33,258 bases of DNA from Nitrospirota bacterium. Lineage in GTDB: Bacteria > Nitrospirota > Nitrospiria > JACQBZ01. Location: contig JACQBZ010000076.1 in NCBI GenBank assembly GCA_016194285.1, positions 1 to 33,258 of the forward strand. The letters run 5' to 3'. The notes beneath the pieces are model-generated. The model ran no database searches and was not told the origin of the DNA. It saw nothing but the letters and a program-made list of their open reading frames with translations. Within the stretch, counting starts at the first letter, position 1, and every line of letters begins with the position of its first letter. Of this stretch, positions 8,412 to 18,480 are shown piece after piece. Both the position numbers and the translations under genes were made by a program.

Positions 8412-8495
8412 TTGCTAGGATGAATGAAAGATTAACATTCCCTGGAAACGCCTTTATCCCGGACAAATAGAAAGGCCGGCTCGGCCTTTCTATTT
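8412..8495 (+). ncRNA. Candidate small RNA or transcribed leader
   Basis: A predicted start near 8412 and a strong hairpin ending at 8495 delimit an ~84-nt transcript that no recognised gene explains. It contains a 16-codon reading frame (8420-8470, MNERLTFPGNAFIPDK) whose TAG stop falls inside the 5' arm of the hairpin, so it could instead be a leader peptide with an attenuator ahead of the DUF721 gene. The frame has no clear ribosome site. Prediction from promoter and terminator only; no known RNA family recognised. Confidence 0.4.
8465..8495 (+). terminator. Strong hairpin terminator, possibly bidirectional
   Basis: A perfect 14-bp stem (AAATAGAAAGGCCG at 8465-8478, CGGCCTTTCTATTT at 8482-8495) closes a 3-nt loop. 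The GC core is followed by a T-rich arm in both directions. It sits between two divergent genes, where no annotated gene needs a terminator; this is the main support for the small transcript above. Confidence 0.75.
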
Positions 8496-8569
8496 CCGAA
8501 ATTTGGCCTGATCATTGTGGCACCCGGGAGATCGCTGTCAAGTTGAATCGCCGCGCGGTTTCGGGTAAG

Positions 8570-8965
8570 ATGGAGTCTAATATAAACCGGTTAGCCTTCA
8601 TGCCTAAAACACCGTCATTCACATCCGCAAGCCAGGTTCTTCAACGTCTCATCGCCCAGTATGGTCTGGAAGGTCCGCTGGCAGAGCACCGTCTCCGGGA
8701 ACACTGGGCCGAGGTCGTCGGGAACCAGATCGCGGGACATGCCCAGCCGGACAAGATCCGCTTCCGCAAGCTCTATCTGTCCGTGGACAGCCCGGCCTGG
8801 ATGCAAGAGCTGGCCTTTTTAAGGCCAACCCTCGTTGAAAAGGTGAATGCCGCACTGCATCGGTTCCAGGCCGGCTGTCATATTCAAGAGGTCATTCTAC
8901 AACTGGGTCCTTCAACCTCAACGGCGCCCCCTGCGATCCCACCGGATAAACGTCGTAAAGAGTAG
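8570..8965 (+). CDS. DUF721 / DciA-like protein
   Basis: About 131 residues from the ATG at 8570; an in-frame ATG at 8600 (MPKTPSF) is an equally plausible start, while the longest frame begins at a TTG at 8543. The core LREHWAEVVGNQIAGHAQP...LYLSVDSPAWMQELAFLRPTLVEKVNA is the DUF721 signature. Members of this family, studied as DciA, act with the replicative helicase DnaB in bacteria lacking DnaC, so a location close to gyrase and dnaA genes fits. The C-terminus is a short low-complexity Thr/Pro-rich tail. The family call is firm; helicase-loader function here is inferred from the family. Confidence 0.8.
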   Translation: MESNINRLAFMPKTPSFTSASQVLQRLIAQYGLEGPLAEHRLREHWAEVVGNQIAGHAQPDKIRFRKLYLSVDSPAWMQELAFLRPTLVEKVNAALHRFQAGCHIQEVILQLGPSTSTAPPAIPPDKRRKE

Positions 8966-9019
8966 AGTCGCAGAAACCCGATCTTCCTATGGAAAGCACC
9001 GGCTTTGCCCGGCCGCCTG

Positions 9020-9868
9020 TCACTCGGGCTCAGCTGGGCGCCCGGTTGTGACCGTGGGTTTACCTGTGGCTGTTTTCAACCGGTTTCCGATGCTTTGGAT
9101 CTTGATCTCGATCACCTTTGGATTCGGATAGCCGTTGGCCAGCGACCGATATTCACGTAACGCTTCTTCTAAACGATCAAGCTCCTCCAGGCAATTGGCT
9201 ATCCAGAAGCGGACTTCAACCCGTACATCGCTGCGCGGATAGCGCTTGGCCGTTTCCTGATAGGTCGACAGGGCCTCGCTGTACCGCCCTTGAAGGAAAT
9301 AACTGCTTCCGGTCCGGTAAAGCGCATTGTCGGCCCAATCGCTCTTGGGCGCTTGCTTGAGAAGCTGGTCCCATTCGTTCCGCGCCTGATCGTAATCGCC
9401 TTGATCAAAATAGACCTCGCCGATGCGATACTGCACCTCCTCAGCGACAGCCCGATCCTGGGTCCATTCCAACAGTTTCTGGTACTCCGCAATGGTCCGC
9501 CGGGGATCGTGATATTTTTTTTCGTAAATCTCGGCCAGCGTCCGCTCGGCTTGCAGAACGAGCGGGCTGTCGGGATGTTCCGTCACGACTTTCTGGAAGG
9601 CTTCGACCGCTTTCGGATAATCGTTGAGGTAGAGATATTCGAGCGTCCCGATGGCGTAGTAAGCATCATCCGCGAAAACGCTCTTGGGGTAATCATCGAC
9701 CAGGCGCTCATACGCCTGCACTGCGCCGAGGTAGTCCCCCGCTTTCCATCGAGCTTCGGCCGTGGCGAGAATCGCCTTGGGCATCTGCTCGCATCCCGTC
9801 ACCACCGCCAGGAGAGCCACGCCAAGGCTTAACCAACAACGGGGGCCGGTTTTAGGCCGACGGGCCAT
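9020..9868 (-). CDS. TPR outer-membrane lipoprotein (BamD/YbgF-like)
   Basis: From the ATG at 9868 the protein has 282 residues beginning with a lipoprotein signal: basic MARRPK, a hydrophobic stretch, and the lipobox VTGC. It is followed by about five tetratricopeptide-type repeats (GDYLGAVQAYERLVDDYP, DYPKAVEAFQKVVTEHP, GDYDQARNEWDQLLKQAP, GRYSEALSTYQETAKRYP, LEEALREYRSLANGYP). This matches the outer-membrane lipoproteins of the BamD/CpoB type, which assist beta-barrel assembly or envelope maintenance. The longer frame from 9919 would bury the signal peptide, so the internal start is preferred. The gene overlaps the 3' end of gyrA by 17 bp and is probably co-transcribed with it. BamD itself cannot be separated from other TPR lipoproteins by eye. 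Confidence 0.8.
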   Translation of the reverse strand: MARRPKTGPRCWLSLGVALLAVVTGCEQMPKAILATAEARWKAGDYLGAVQAYERLVDDYPKSVFADDAYYAIGTLEYLYLNDYPKAVEAFQKVVTEHPDSPLVLQAERTLAEIYEKKYHDPRRTIAEYQKLLEWTQDRAVAEEVQYRIGEVYFDQGDYDQARNEWDQLLKQAPKSDWADNALYRTGSSYFLQGRYSEALSTYQETAKRYPRSDVRVEVRFWIANCLEELDRLEEALREYRSLANGYPNPKVIEIKIQSIGNRLKTATGKPTVTTGRPAEPE

Positions 9869-12350
9869 CGCCCTGTGGGTCCTGTTGCGACGTGGGCTCG
9901 TTGGGGGCTTCATCCGCATCGGTTCTCTCGGCCAAGGTCGCTACACCCACCACGCGATCGTTTGGATCCAAGCCGATCAGCCGAACGCCCTGCGTGTTGC
10001 GGCCGATTTGGCGGAAGTCCCTGATCTTGAGACGAATGATCTTGCCCTCGGCCGTCATCATCATGATTTCCCCATCCTCCATTACCTGAAGAACAGCCAC
10101 CGCATTTCCGTTCTTTGGCGTCGTGCGGATGCTGATGATTCCCTTTCCGCCTCGACCCTGGGAACGGTACTCCTTCGGGTCCGTCCGCTTGCCGAACCCG
10201 CGCTCGGTCACGGTCAGAATGCTGGCTCCCGTCCCTTTGTCCAAGACCTCCATCCCGATCACTTCGTTATCTTCGGCCAGGGTGATCCCCTTCACGCCCA
10301 TCGCGGTGCGCCCCATCGGCCGGGCCTGCTTCTCCGGAAACCGGATCACCAATCCTTTTTTCGTGCCGATCAGGACCTCTTTGCCCCCGTCCGTCAGCCG
10401 CACCGCGACCAACTTATCTCCTTGTTCAAGGGTTAATGCAATGATGCCGCCCGCTCTCGGATTGCTGTAGGCCTGAAGCGGCGTCTTCTTGATGACCCCC
10501 TGCCGAGTCGCCATGACCACATATCGGTCTTCCCGGAATTCTTCGACGGGAAGGATCGCCGTGATTTTTTCCCCCTGGGCTAACTGAAGAAGATTGACGA
10601 TCGCCTTGCCCTTGGTCGCGCGGCCGGCCTCGGGGATCTGATGGACTTTTTGCCAGTACACCTTTCCGGCGTCCGTGAAAAAGAGAAGGTAGTCGTGCGT
10701 TGAGGCCACAAACAGGTGCTCGACAAAGTCCTCTTCGCGGACACCCATCCCGATCTTTCCCTTCCCGCCGCGTCGCTGGCTTCGGTAGATCCCGACCGGG
10801 TTGCGTTTGATGTAGCCGGTGTTGGTGATCGTGATCACCATGTCCTCTTCCGCAATCAGATCTTCCAGATCGATCTCTTCCGCCGCGGCCATGATTTCAG
10901 TCCGTCGGGCATCCTGGTACTTCTCCCGGACCTCCAGCAATTCATCCTTGATGATTTTTCGAACCAAGGCCTCGCTGCCCAGAATCGATCGGAGGTACTC
11001 GATCCGCTTGATCGTCTCTTGATACTCCGTTACCAGCTTTTCCCGTTCGAGTTGGGTCAGCCGTTGGAGTCTCATATCCAGAATCGCCTGGGCCTGGACC
11101 TGCGAGAGTCCGAACTGTTGAACGAGTCCGGTCCGGGCCGCCTCGGGCGAGGCCGCGCGCCGGATCAACGTAATCACACGATCCAGATGATCCAGTGCGA
11201 TCTTCAACCCCTCTAAGATATGCGCCTTCTCTTCCGCTTTTTTTAGTTCGTATTGTGTCCGCCGTACCACCACGTCGCGGCGGTGCCGGACGAAGGCCTG
11301 GAGGATCTCGGCCAGATTCAAAACCCGCGGCTGATTCGCGATCAGGGCGAGCATGATCACGCCAAAGGTCGTCTGGAGCTGGGTGTGTTTGTAGAGCTGG
11401 TTGAGGATGACGGCGGACACCTCCCCTCGTCGGAGCTCCACGACGATCCGCATCCCGTCCCGGTCCGACTCGTCCCGAACGTCCGAGATGCCATCGATCT
11501 TCCTGTCCCGGACCAGCTCCGCGATCTTTTCGATCAACCGGGCCTTGTTCACCTGATACGGCAGTTCCGTGATAATGATCGTCTCTTTTTCGGTCTTGGA
11601 GTGAACCTCGATCGTGGCCTTTCCCCGCAACGTCAGGATTCCCCGGCCGGTTTTATAGGCATCCCTGATCCCCTGCGTTCCGCAAATGAACCCGCCGGTT
11701 GGGAAGTCCGGTCCCTTGATGATGCGCATCACCTTGTCGAGCCCGACCTCGGGGTTGTCGATCATTAACGTCAGGGCGTCGATGACTTCGGTGAGGTTGT
11801 GCGTGGGAATGTTTGTGGCCATTCCCACGGCGATCCCGGACGACCCGTTGATCAGCAGATTGGGGATCTTGGAAGGAAGAACAGTCGGCTCGGTGCGGGA
11901 TTCGTCATAGTTGGGAACGAAATCGACCGTGTCCTTGTCGATATCGGCCAGCATCTCCTCCGCCAGTTGGGTCAGCCGCGACTCGGTGTAGCGCATCGCC
12001 GCCGGCGGGTCCCCGTCGATCGAGCCGAAGTTGCCCTGTCCATCGATCAAGGGATATCGCATGTTGAAGTCCTGGGCCATTCGGACCAGGGTGTCGTAGA
12101 TTGCGGCATCCCCGTGCGGGTGATAATTTCCCATGATCTCGCCCGTCACCTTGGCCGACTTCCGGTACGGCCGATTGTGGAGCAGACCCATCTCGTGCAT
12201 GCCGTACAGAATTCGCCGGTGAACCGGCTTCAAGCCATCTCGGACATCGGGGAGCGCCCGGCCCACGATCACGCTCATGGCGTAATCGAGGTACGAGGTC
12301 TTCATCTCATCTTCGATGTCCACCACAATTTTTCGGGTTTCGGTCGTCAC
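9852..12350 (-). CDS. gyrA: DNA gyrase subunit A
   Basis: An 832-residue gyrase A. It shows YAMSVIVGRALPDVRDGLKPVHRR, the catalytic tyrosine Y121 in AAMRYTE, and the C-terminal GyrA box QRRGGKG, which marks it as gyrase rather than topoisomerase IV. With GyrB it introduces negative supercoils using ATP. The start is GTG with GAGAGG 6 bp upstream, 10 bp after gyrB, so the two subunits are made together. The residue equivalent to E. coli Ser83 is alanine (A82), while the Asp87 equivalent is retained (D86). Confidence 0.97.
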   Translation of the reverse strand: MTTETRKIVVDIEDEMKTSYLDYAMSVIVGRALPDVRDGLKPVHRRILYGMHEMGLLHNRPYRKSAKVTGEIMGNYHPHGDAAIYDTLVRMAQDFNMRYPLIDGQGNFGSIDGDPPAAMRYTESRLTQLAEEMLADIDKDTVDFVPNYDESRTEPTVLPSKIPNLLINGSSGIAVGMATNIPTHNLTEVIDALTLMIDNPEVGLDKVMRIIKGPDFPTGGFICGTQGIRDAYKTGRGILTLRGKATIEVHSKTEKETIIITELPYQVNKARLIEKIAELVRDRKIDGISDVRDESDRDGMRIVVELRRGEVSAVILNQLYKHTQLQTTFGVIMLALIANQPRVLNLAEILQAFVRHRRDVVVRRTQYELKKAEEKAHILEGLKIALDHLDRVITLIRRAASPEAARTGLVQQFGLSQVQAQAILDMRLQRLTQLEREKLVTEYQETIKRIEYLRSILGSEALVRKIIKDELLEVREKYQDARRTEIMAAAEEIDLEDLIAEEDMVITITNTGYIKRNPVGIYRSQRRGGKGKIGMGVREEDFVEHLFVASTHDYLLFFTDAGKVYWQKVHQIPEAGRATKGKAIVNLLQLAQGEKITAILPVEEFREDRYVVMATRQGVIKKTPLQAYSNPRAGGIIALTLEQGDKLVAVRLTDGGKEVLIGTKKGLVIRFPEKQARPMGRTAMGVKGITLAEDNEVIGMEVLDKGTGASILTVTERGFGKRTDPKEYRSQGRGGKGIISIRTTPKNGNAVAVLQVMEDGEIMMMTAEGKIIRLKIRDFRQIGRNTQGVRLIGLDPNDRVVGVATLAERTDADEAPNEPTSQQDPQGDGPSA

Positions 12351-12360
12351 AGAGCGCCTC

Positions 12361-14823
<2,463 letters not shown>

Positions 14824-14857
14824 TCATAACACCAGAAGTTTACGGCCGGGCGCGATC

Positions 14858-14878
14858 ACCGCCGGATCATCCGGCGGT
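14858..14878. repeat. Perfect 9-bp stem hairpin between dnaN and gyrB
   Basis: ACCGCCGGA (14858-14866), loop TCA, TCCGGCGGT (14870-14878). No T-run follows on either strand, so it is not a classical terminator; it may be an RNA processing or stability element in the dnaN-gyrB transcript. Its core CCGGATCATCCGG also occurs in the 3' end of dnaN, about 60 bp away. Confidence 0.6.
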
Positions 14879-14890
14879 ACCACCGGAGAT

Positions 14891-16015
14891 TCAAACCCGC
14901 ATCGGCATGACCACACACAAGTAATCCGGATCATCCGGTTGACGGATGATGCAAGGACTCAGTGCATCCTTGAACTCCAAGACGGCCTCTTCCGCGTCGA
15001 TGGCCGCCAGGGCGTCCAAAAGGTACCGGGCATTGAAACCCGTTGTTAATCCTTCCTGGCCGAATTTGGCCGCGATTGTCTCTTTTGCTTCCCCCATGTC
15101 CGGATTGCTCGAGGACAATGTAAGGGTATCCGGTTCCAGGGCCAGCTTGATCGCGCTCGTTTTCTCGCGGGAAAGGATGGACACCCGACGAAGCGCGCCC
15201 TCGAGCTCGGCCTTATTGACCGCGACCCGTTTCTCGTTTTCTTTGGGAATCACCTGTTGATAATTGGGATAGCTTCCTTCCATGAGCCGCGCAAGCAGCA
15301 GCAGGCCTCCCCGCTTGAAGATCATCTGGTTCTTGCTCACCCCGAGTTCCGGTCCCTCTTCATTCTCTTCCAACAGCTTCTTGATTTCCAGCGCGGCCTT
15401 CTTCGGGATAATGGCGGTCTGCTCTTGAGGGAGTCCCCTTCCCTTTCCGTCGTCCAGCTGCCTCTCGATCACGGCCAAGCGATGTCCATCGGTTCCGACG
15501 AATCGGAGGAACCGCTTTTTGTCTTTTGTATAAAGAGTAACCAATAACCCGTTAAGGATATACCGGGCGTTGTTATCGCCCGCGGCGAAAACGGTTTTGC
15601 GGATCAAATCAGAGAGGACCTTCCGGTCCATGGGCATCAGCGGCTCGGATTCGACTGTCGGCATGGCCGGAAATTCCTGGGGGGGCAATCCCAACACCTT
15701 AAACTCGCTCTTTCCGGCCTCGATTTCGACGCGGTGTTCATCATTCGAGGTGATTGTAACCGTGCCCTCGGGAAGCTCACGAACGATCTCATACAGCTTC
15801 CGAGCCGAAACGGTTACTCCTCCAGGTTGGGACACTTCGGCCTTGTATGTTCCCCGAATCCCGATTTCCAGATCCGTTGCGAATAAAATGACCTGGTCTC
15901 CTTTCGCCTCAAACAGCATGTTCGAAAGAATCGGCATGGTATTCCGCTTCTCAACCACACCCTGAACTCGCTGGAATCCGGTTAACAACTCCCCTCGCGA
16001 AATCTTAAGCTTCAT
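14891..16015 (-). CDS. dnaN: DNA polymerase III sliding clamp (beta subunit)
   Basis: 374 residues, the normal length for the ring-shaped beta clamp, with the three-domain pattern: N-terminal MKLKISRGELLTGFQRVQGVVEKRNTMPILSNML-type start, central RFVGTDGHRLA and C-terminal PDDPDYLCVVMPMRV, which closes the ring and holds the peptide-binding pocket. It tethers polymerase III and other factors to DNA. The start is fixed by GAGGAGG directly upstream of the ATG. It lies 30 bp after dnaA in the same direction, and gyrB follows. Confidence 0.97.
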   Translation of the reverse strand: MKLKISRGELLTGFQRVQGVVEKRNTMPILSNMLFEAKGDQVILFATDLEIGIRGTYKAEVSQPGGVTVSARKLYEIVRELPEGTVTITSNDEHRVEIEAGKSEFKVLGLPPQEFPAMPTVESEPLMPMDRKVLSDLIRKTVFAAGDNNARYILNGLLVTLYTKDKKRFLRFVGTDGHRLAVIERQLDDGKGRGLPQEQTAIIPKKAALEIKKLLEENEEGPELGVSKNQMIFKRGGLLLLARLMEGSYPNYQQVIPKENEKRVAVNKAELEGALRRVSILSREKTSAIKLALEPDTLTLSSSNPDMGEAKETIAAKFGQEGLTTGFNARYLLDALAAIDAEEAVLEFKDALSPCIIRQPDDPDYLCVVMPMRV

Positions 16016-16045
16016 ACCGACCTCCTCGTGCCCTTGCGTAAATTT

Positions 16046-17380
16046 TTAGGATGACCCTTGTCCTTCTCGCAGCTGTCTCATGATCGAATCCACCAACTGC
16101 TTAAAGCTGGCATCGGCTTCCACTCGTTTTTCGATCTGCCGGCAGGCGTGAATAACCGTCGTATGGTCCTTGCCCCCAAAGTGTCGTCCGATTTCGGGAA
16201 AGGAAAGGGATGTCAATTCCCGACAGAGGTACATCGTAATCTGCCGGGGCTGCACGATCGTTTTTGTCCTTTTCTTCGACTTCATTTCGGCCAGCTTGAG
16301 GTGAAACCGTTCTGCAACCACCCGCTGAATTTCCTCGGCCGTGATGATCTTTTTAACTTGTACCGCATCGCGCAGAATTTTCTTCGCCAAATCGAGTGTT
16401 ATGGGTTGTCCCGTCAGGGAAGAAAAGGCGCCCACACGGATCAGGGCCCCCTCCAACTCCCTGACATTCCCCCGGATACTCTCGGCCAGGAGATGTGCGA
16501 CCTCGTCCGGCAGATCAATGCCCTCGGTCTCGCCCTTCTTTCGGAGGATGGCGATGCGGGTCTCGAGATCGGGCACCTGAAGGTCCGCGATCAGGCCCCA
16601 CTCAAAACGAGATCGCAGCCGCTCTTCAATCGTCGGAATCTCTTTAGGAAAGCGGTCGCTTGATAATACGATCTGTTTGTGTGCCTCGTAAAGGGCGTTG
16701 AAGGTGTGGAAAAATTCTTCTTGGGTCCGTTCTTTTCCCGCGATAAACTGGATATCGTCCATTAGGAGGGTGTCAACGCCGCGATATTTATTTCTGAACT
16801 CCAACATTTTATCGTACCGAATGGAGTTGATGACCTCATTCGTGAACTGCTCCGAAGAAAGATAGGCGATCCTCGTGCCCGGGCGTTTCTCAAGGATGAA
16901 GTTCCCTATGGCGTTCAAGAGGTGCGTCTTTCCTAGTCCAACCCCGCCATACAGGAACAGCGGATTGTACGCCCTAGCCGGGGACTCCGCAACGGCGAGA
17001 GAGGCTGCATGGGCGAACTGGTTGCAGGAACCGACCACAAAGCTGCCGAACGTGTATTTGGCGTTGAGATGAACTCCTCGGCGGGATCTCCCTGTTTTTT
17101 CCGGTGAGGGGTTTTCGTTTTGTATCTGTTGGCCGTTCTTGATAACCAGGTTGATCCTTAAACCATCGATCTTTGAAATGCGCCCAACCTCGTCCAGAAG
17201 CATTTCGTAGTAATGCTCTCTAATCCATTCACAGAAAAACCGGTTCGGTGCGACAAGCGTGATTTCCTTTCCTTCCACGGAATCAATGGAAAGCGGCTTG
17301 AACCAGGTGTCATGAATCTGTTTATTGACACGTGCCTCGATCTTTTCGCTGGCCTGCTGCCAGATTTCTTCCGGTCTCAT
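16046..17380 (-). CDS. dnaA: Chromosomal replication initiator DnaA
   Basis: A 444-residue DnaA with all four domains: N-terminal oligomerisation domain (1-~80), a linker, an AAA+ domain with Walker A G145-GVGLGKT (145-152) and Walker B LLMDD (205-209), and the C-terminal DNA-binding domain with the signature GGKDHTTVIHACRQI (~402-416). It binds DnaA boxes and opens the origin immediately upstream of its own gene (17381-17716). A palindromic pair of near-consensus DnaA boxes lies 23-42 bp before its ATG, consistent with autoregulation. No strong ribosome site is visible. Confidence 0.98.
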   Translation of the reverse strand: MRPEEIWQQASEKIEARVNKQIHDTWFKPLSIDSVEGKEITLVAPNRFFCEWIREHYYEMLLDEVGRISKIDGLRINLVIKNGQQIQNENPSPEKTGRSRRGVHLNAKYTFGSFVVGSCNQFAHAASLAVAESPARAYNPLFLYGGVGLGKTHLLNAIGNFILEKRPGTRIAYLSSEQFTNEVINSIRYDKMLEFRNKYRGVDTLLMDDIQFIAGKERTQEEFFHTFNALYEAHKQIVLSSDRFPKEIPTIEERLRSRFEWGLIADLQVPDLETRIAILRKKGETEGIDLPDEVAHLLAESIRGNVRELEGALIRVGAFSSLTGQPITLDLAKKILRDAVQVKKIITAEEIQRVVAERFHLKLAEMKSKKRTKTIVQPRQITMYLCRELTSLSFPEIGRHFGGKDHTTVIHACRQIEKRVEADASFKQLVDSIMRQLREGQGSS

Positions 17381-17402
17381 CTATGCCAGGTTTTTAACAG
17401 GT

Positions 17403-17422
17403 TTATCAACAATTGTTGATAA
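17403..17422. promoter_or_regulatory. Palindromic DnaA-box pair upstream of dnaA
   Basis: Two inverted TTATCAACA boxes, each one mismatch from the consensus TTATCCACA, join into a perfect 20-bp palindrome (TTATCAACA-AT-TGTTGATAA). This is likely a DnaA binding site acting both in the origin and on the dnaA promoter. Confidence 0.75.
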
Positions 17423-17637
17423 TAAAATAAAATCATATAAATCAGTATGTTATAAATATATTTAATGCTTTTAATTTCGTTAAACTAAAAAAACTGCAGG
17501 TCTCTGCTGTGGTTTGATCGATTTCCATCTCAAGATAACAAAATCGGATAAACAAAGCAAGTTTTATTCGATCCACGCCCACAGGGAACTGTATTTTGTT
17601 TTATCCGGTTCCGTTTTAATCCGCACTTTTAACAAGC

Positions 17638-17652
17638 ACTACTATTACTATT
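17638..17652 (+). other. DnaA-trio element beside an AT-rich unwinding region
   Basis: CTACTATTACTATTG (17639-17653) reads on the complementary strand, 3' to 5', as GAT-GAT-AAT-GAT-AAC. The first four match the published DnaA-trio consensus 3'-[G/A]A[T/A]-5'. It is followed at once by a run of almost pure A/T to ~17695, the order seen in the Bacillus subtilis basal unwinding system. DnaA is expected to load onto this single strand to start unwinding. Confidence 0.7.
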
Positions 17653-17716
17653 GTTTTATTTAATTTACAATAATTAATTTAAATCCAACCATGACATTAC
17701 CCAGGTTCGTTTTCGA

Positions 17717-17745
17717 TTGACTCCCCCAATAAACCTGCCTATAAT
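17717..17745 (+). promoter_or_regulatory. Strong sigma70 promoter for rpmH-rnpA-yidD-yidC
   Basis: TTGACT (17717-17722), 17 bp spacer, consensus TATAAT (17740-17745). It lies 31 bp before the rpmH start and next to oriC, so strong transcription starts at the edge of the origin. Confidence 0.85.
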
Positions 17746-17775
17746 GAATCCTTTTGGTAGCCTTAAGGAGGATCA

Positions 17776-17913
17776 ATGTCCATTACGTATCGGCAACCCA
17801 GCAAGAGGAGAAAAAAAAACACTCATGGCTTTTTGAAACGGATGGATTCAAAAGGGGGGCGTCGGGTTCTGTCTCGACGTCGATCCAAGGGAAGAAGAAA
17901 GTTAACACCATAG
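17776..17913 (+). CDS. rpmH: 50S ribosomal protein L34
   Basis: A 45-residue, highly basic protein. It begins [20 protein letters not shown] and ends with [11 protein letters not shown], the L34 signature (xTYQPSxRxRxxxHGFxxRMxxxxGRxVLxxRRxKGRxxLT). It is a structural protein of the large ribosomal subunit. AAGGAGG lies 4 bp before the ATG and a consensus promoter lies further upstream. The conserved rpmH-rnpA order supports the call. It is below the usual size cut-off for gene finding and is easily missed. Confidence 0.96.
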   Translation: MSITYRQPSKRRKKNTHGFLKRMDSKGGRRVLSRRRSKGRRKLTP

Positions 17914-17921
17914 GGTTTCCA

Positions 17922-18266
17922 GTGAATCGCAGGAGTCGATTGAATAGGAGATCGCAATTTGAGGACATCTACCAACGCGGCGTCACCGTTGATACCGCGT
18001 CGTTTAGGCTGGTCTATCGGGAAAACCGTCGTTCCTGTTCAAGGTTTGCTGCGGTTGTCAGCAAGAGGTTTGGATCGGCGGTTCGCCGAAATAAGGCGAA
18101 GCGAATAGCCCGGAAAATATTCCATGAATTTCAAAGAAGGCCCCGTCCTCCATGCGATATAATACTGTTTCCGAAGAAAGAAATGCTTGTTCACGGATAT
18201 CCTCTATTGACCAGCGATTTTGAGCGGGCGATGCGACAACCCCGTCGAGATAAGAAATCTCCATGA
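17922..18266 (+). CDS. rnpA: Ribonuclease P protein component
   Basis: From a GTG at 17922 the protein has 114 residues. It contains [11 protein letters not shown] near the N-terminus and the RNR signature [24 protein letters not shown], which binds RNase P RNA. With that RNA it trims 5' leaders from pre-tRNAs. The GTG start keeps the conserved RLNRRSQF segment; a TTG at 17940 with AGGAG upstream is the alternative but would cut into it. An open extension back to 17754 is only the frame overlapping rpmH. The gene begins 8 bp after rpmH and overlaps yidD by 4 bp (ATGA). Confidence 0.92.
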   Translation: MNRRSRLNRRSQFEDIYQRGVTVDTASFRLVYRENRRSCSRFAAVVSKRFGSAVRRNKAKRIARKIFHEFQRRPRPPCDIILFPKKEMLVHGYPLLTSDFERAMRQPRRDKKSP

Positions 18267-18472
18267 GGTACTTGTTTATCGGATTGATAAAATTCTACCA
18301 GGGGATAATTTCTCCCTTCTTGCCGAGAGCATGCCGATTCACGCCGACCTGCTCCTGTTATGCAATCGATTCGATACAACGGCATGGAATAACAAAGGGC
18401 CTTCTGCTCGCAGTCGTACGACTGATGAAATGCCAGCCGTTTCACCCCGGCGGGTACGACCCCGTCAAATAA
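18263..18472 (+). CDS. yidD: Membrane protein insertion efficiency factor YidD
   Basis: A 69-residue protein with the full YidD pattern: an amphipathic N-terminus ([19 protein letters not shown]) and conserved cysteines in [11 protein letters not shown] and [12 protein letters not shown]. It helps insert inner-membrane proteins together with YidC, encoded 8 bp downstream. The ATG overlaps the rnpA stop, giving translational coupling. Confidence 0.95.
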   Translation: MRYLFIGLIKFYQGIISPFLPRACRFTPTCSCYAIDSIQRHGITKGLLLAVVRLMKCQPFHPGGYDPVK

Positions 18473-18480
18473 GCGCCTAA

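Larger units (their letters stand above)
17381..17716. other. oriC: Chromosomal replication origin (oriC)
   Basis: A markedly AT-rich, gene-free stretch between divergent dnaA and rpmH. It holds a palindromic pair of TTATCAACA boxes (17403-17422), weaker TTATCCG-type boxes (17543-17551 reverse, 17601-17609 forward, 17617-17625 TAATCCGCA), a DnaA-trio run at 17638-17652 and an AT-only unwinding stretch at ~17653-17695. Genes on both sides run outward, as for two replication forks leaving here. No exact TTATCCACA box is present. Confidence 0.9.

Noticed and set aside
9869-9919. Longer N-terminus for the TPR lipoprotein
   Set aside because: It would place 17 charged residues before the signal peptide and increase the overlap with gyrA.
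17754-17921. N-terminal extension of rnpA back to 17754
   Set aside because: This stretch is the rpmH gene in another frame; the added residues are not part of the RNase P protein family.
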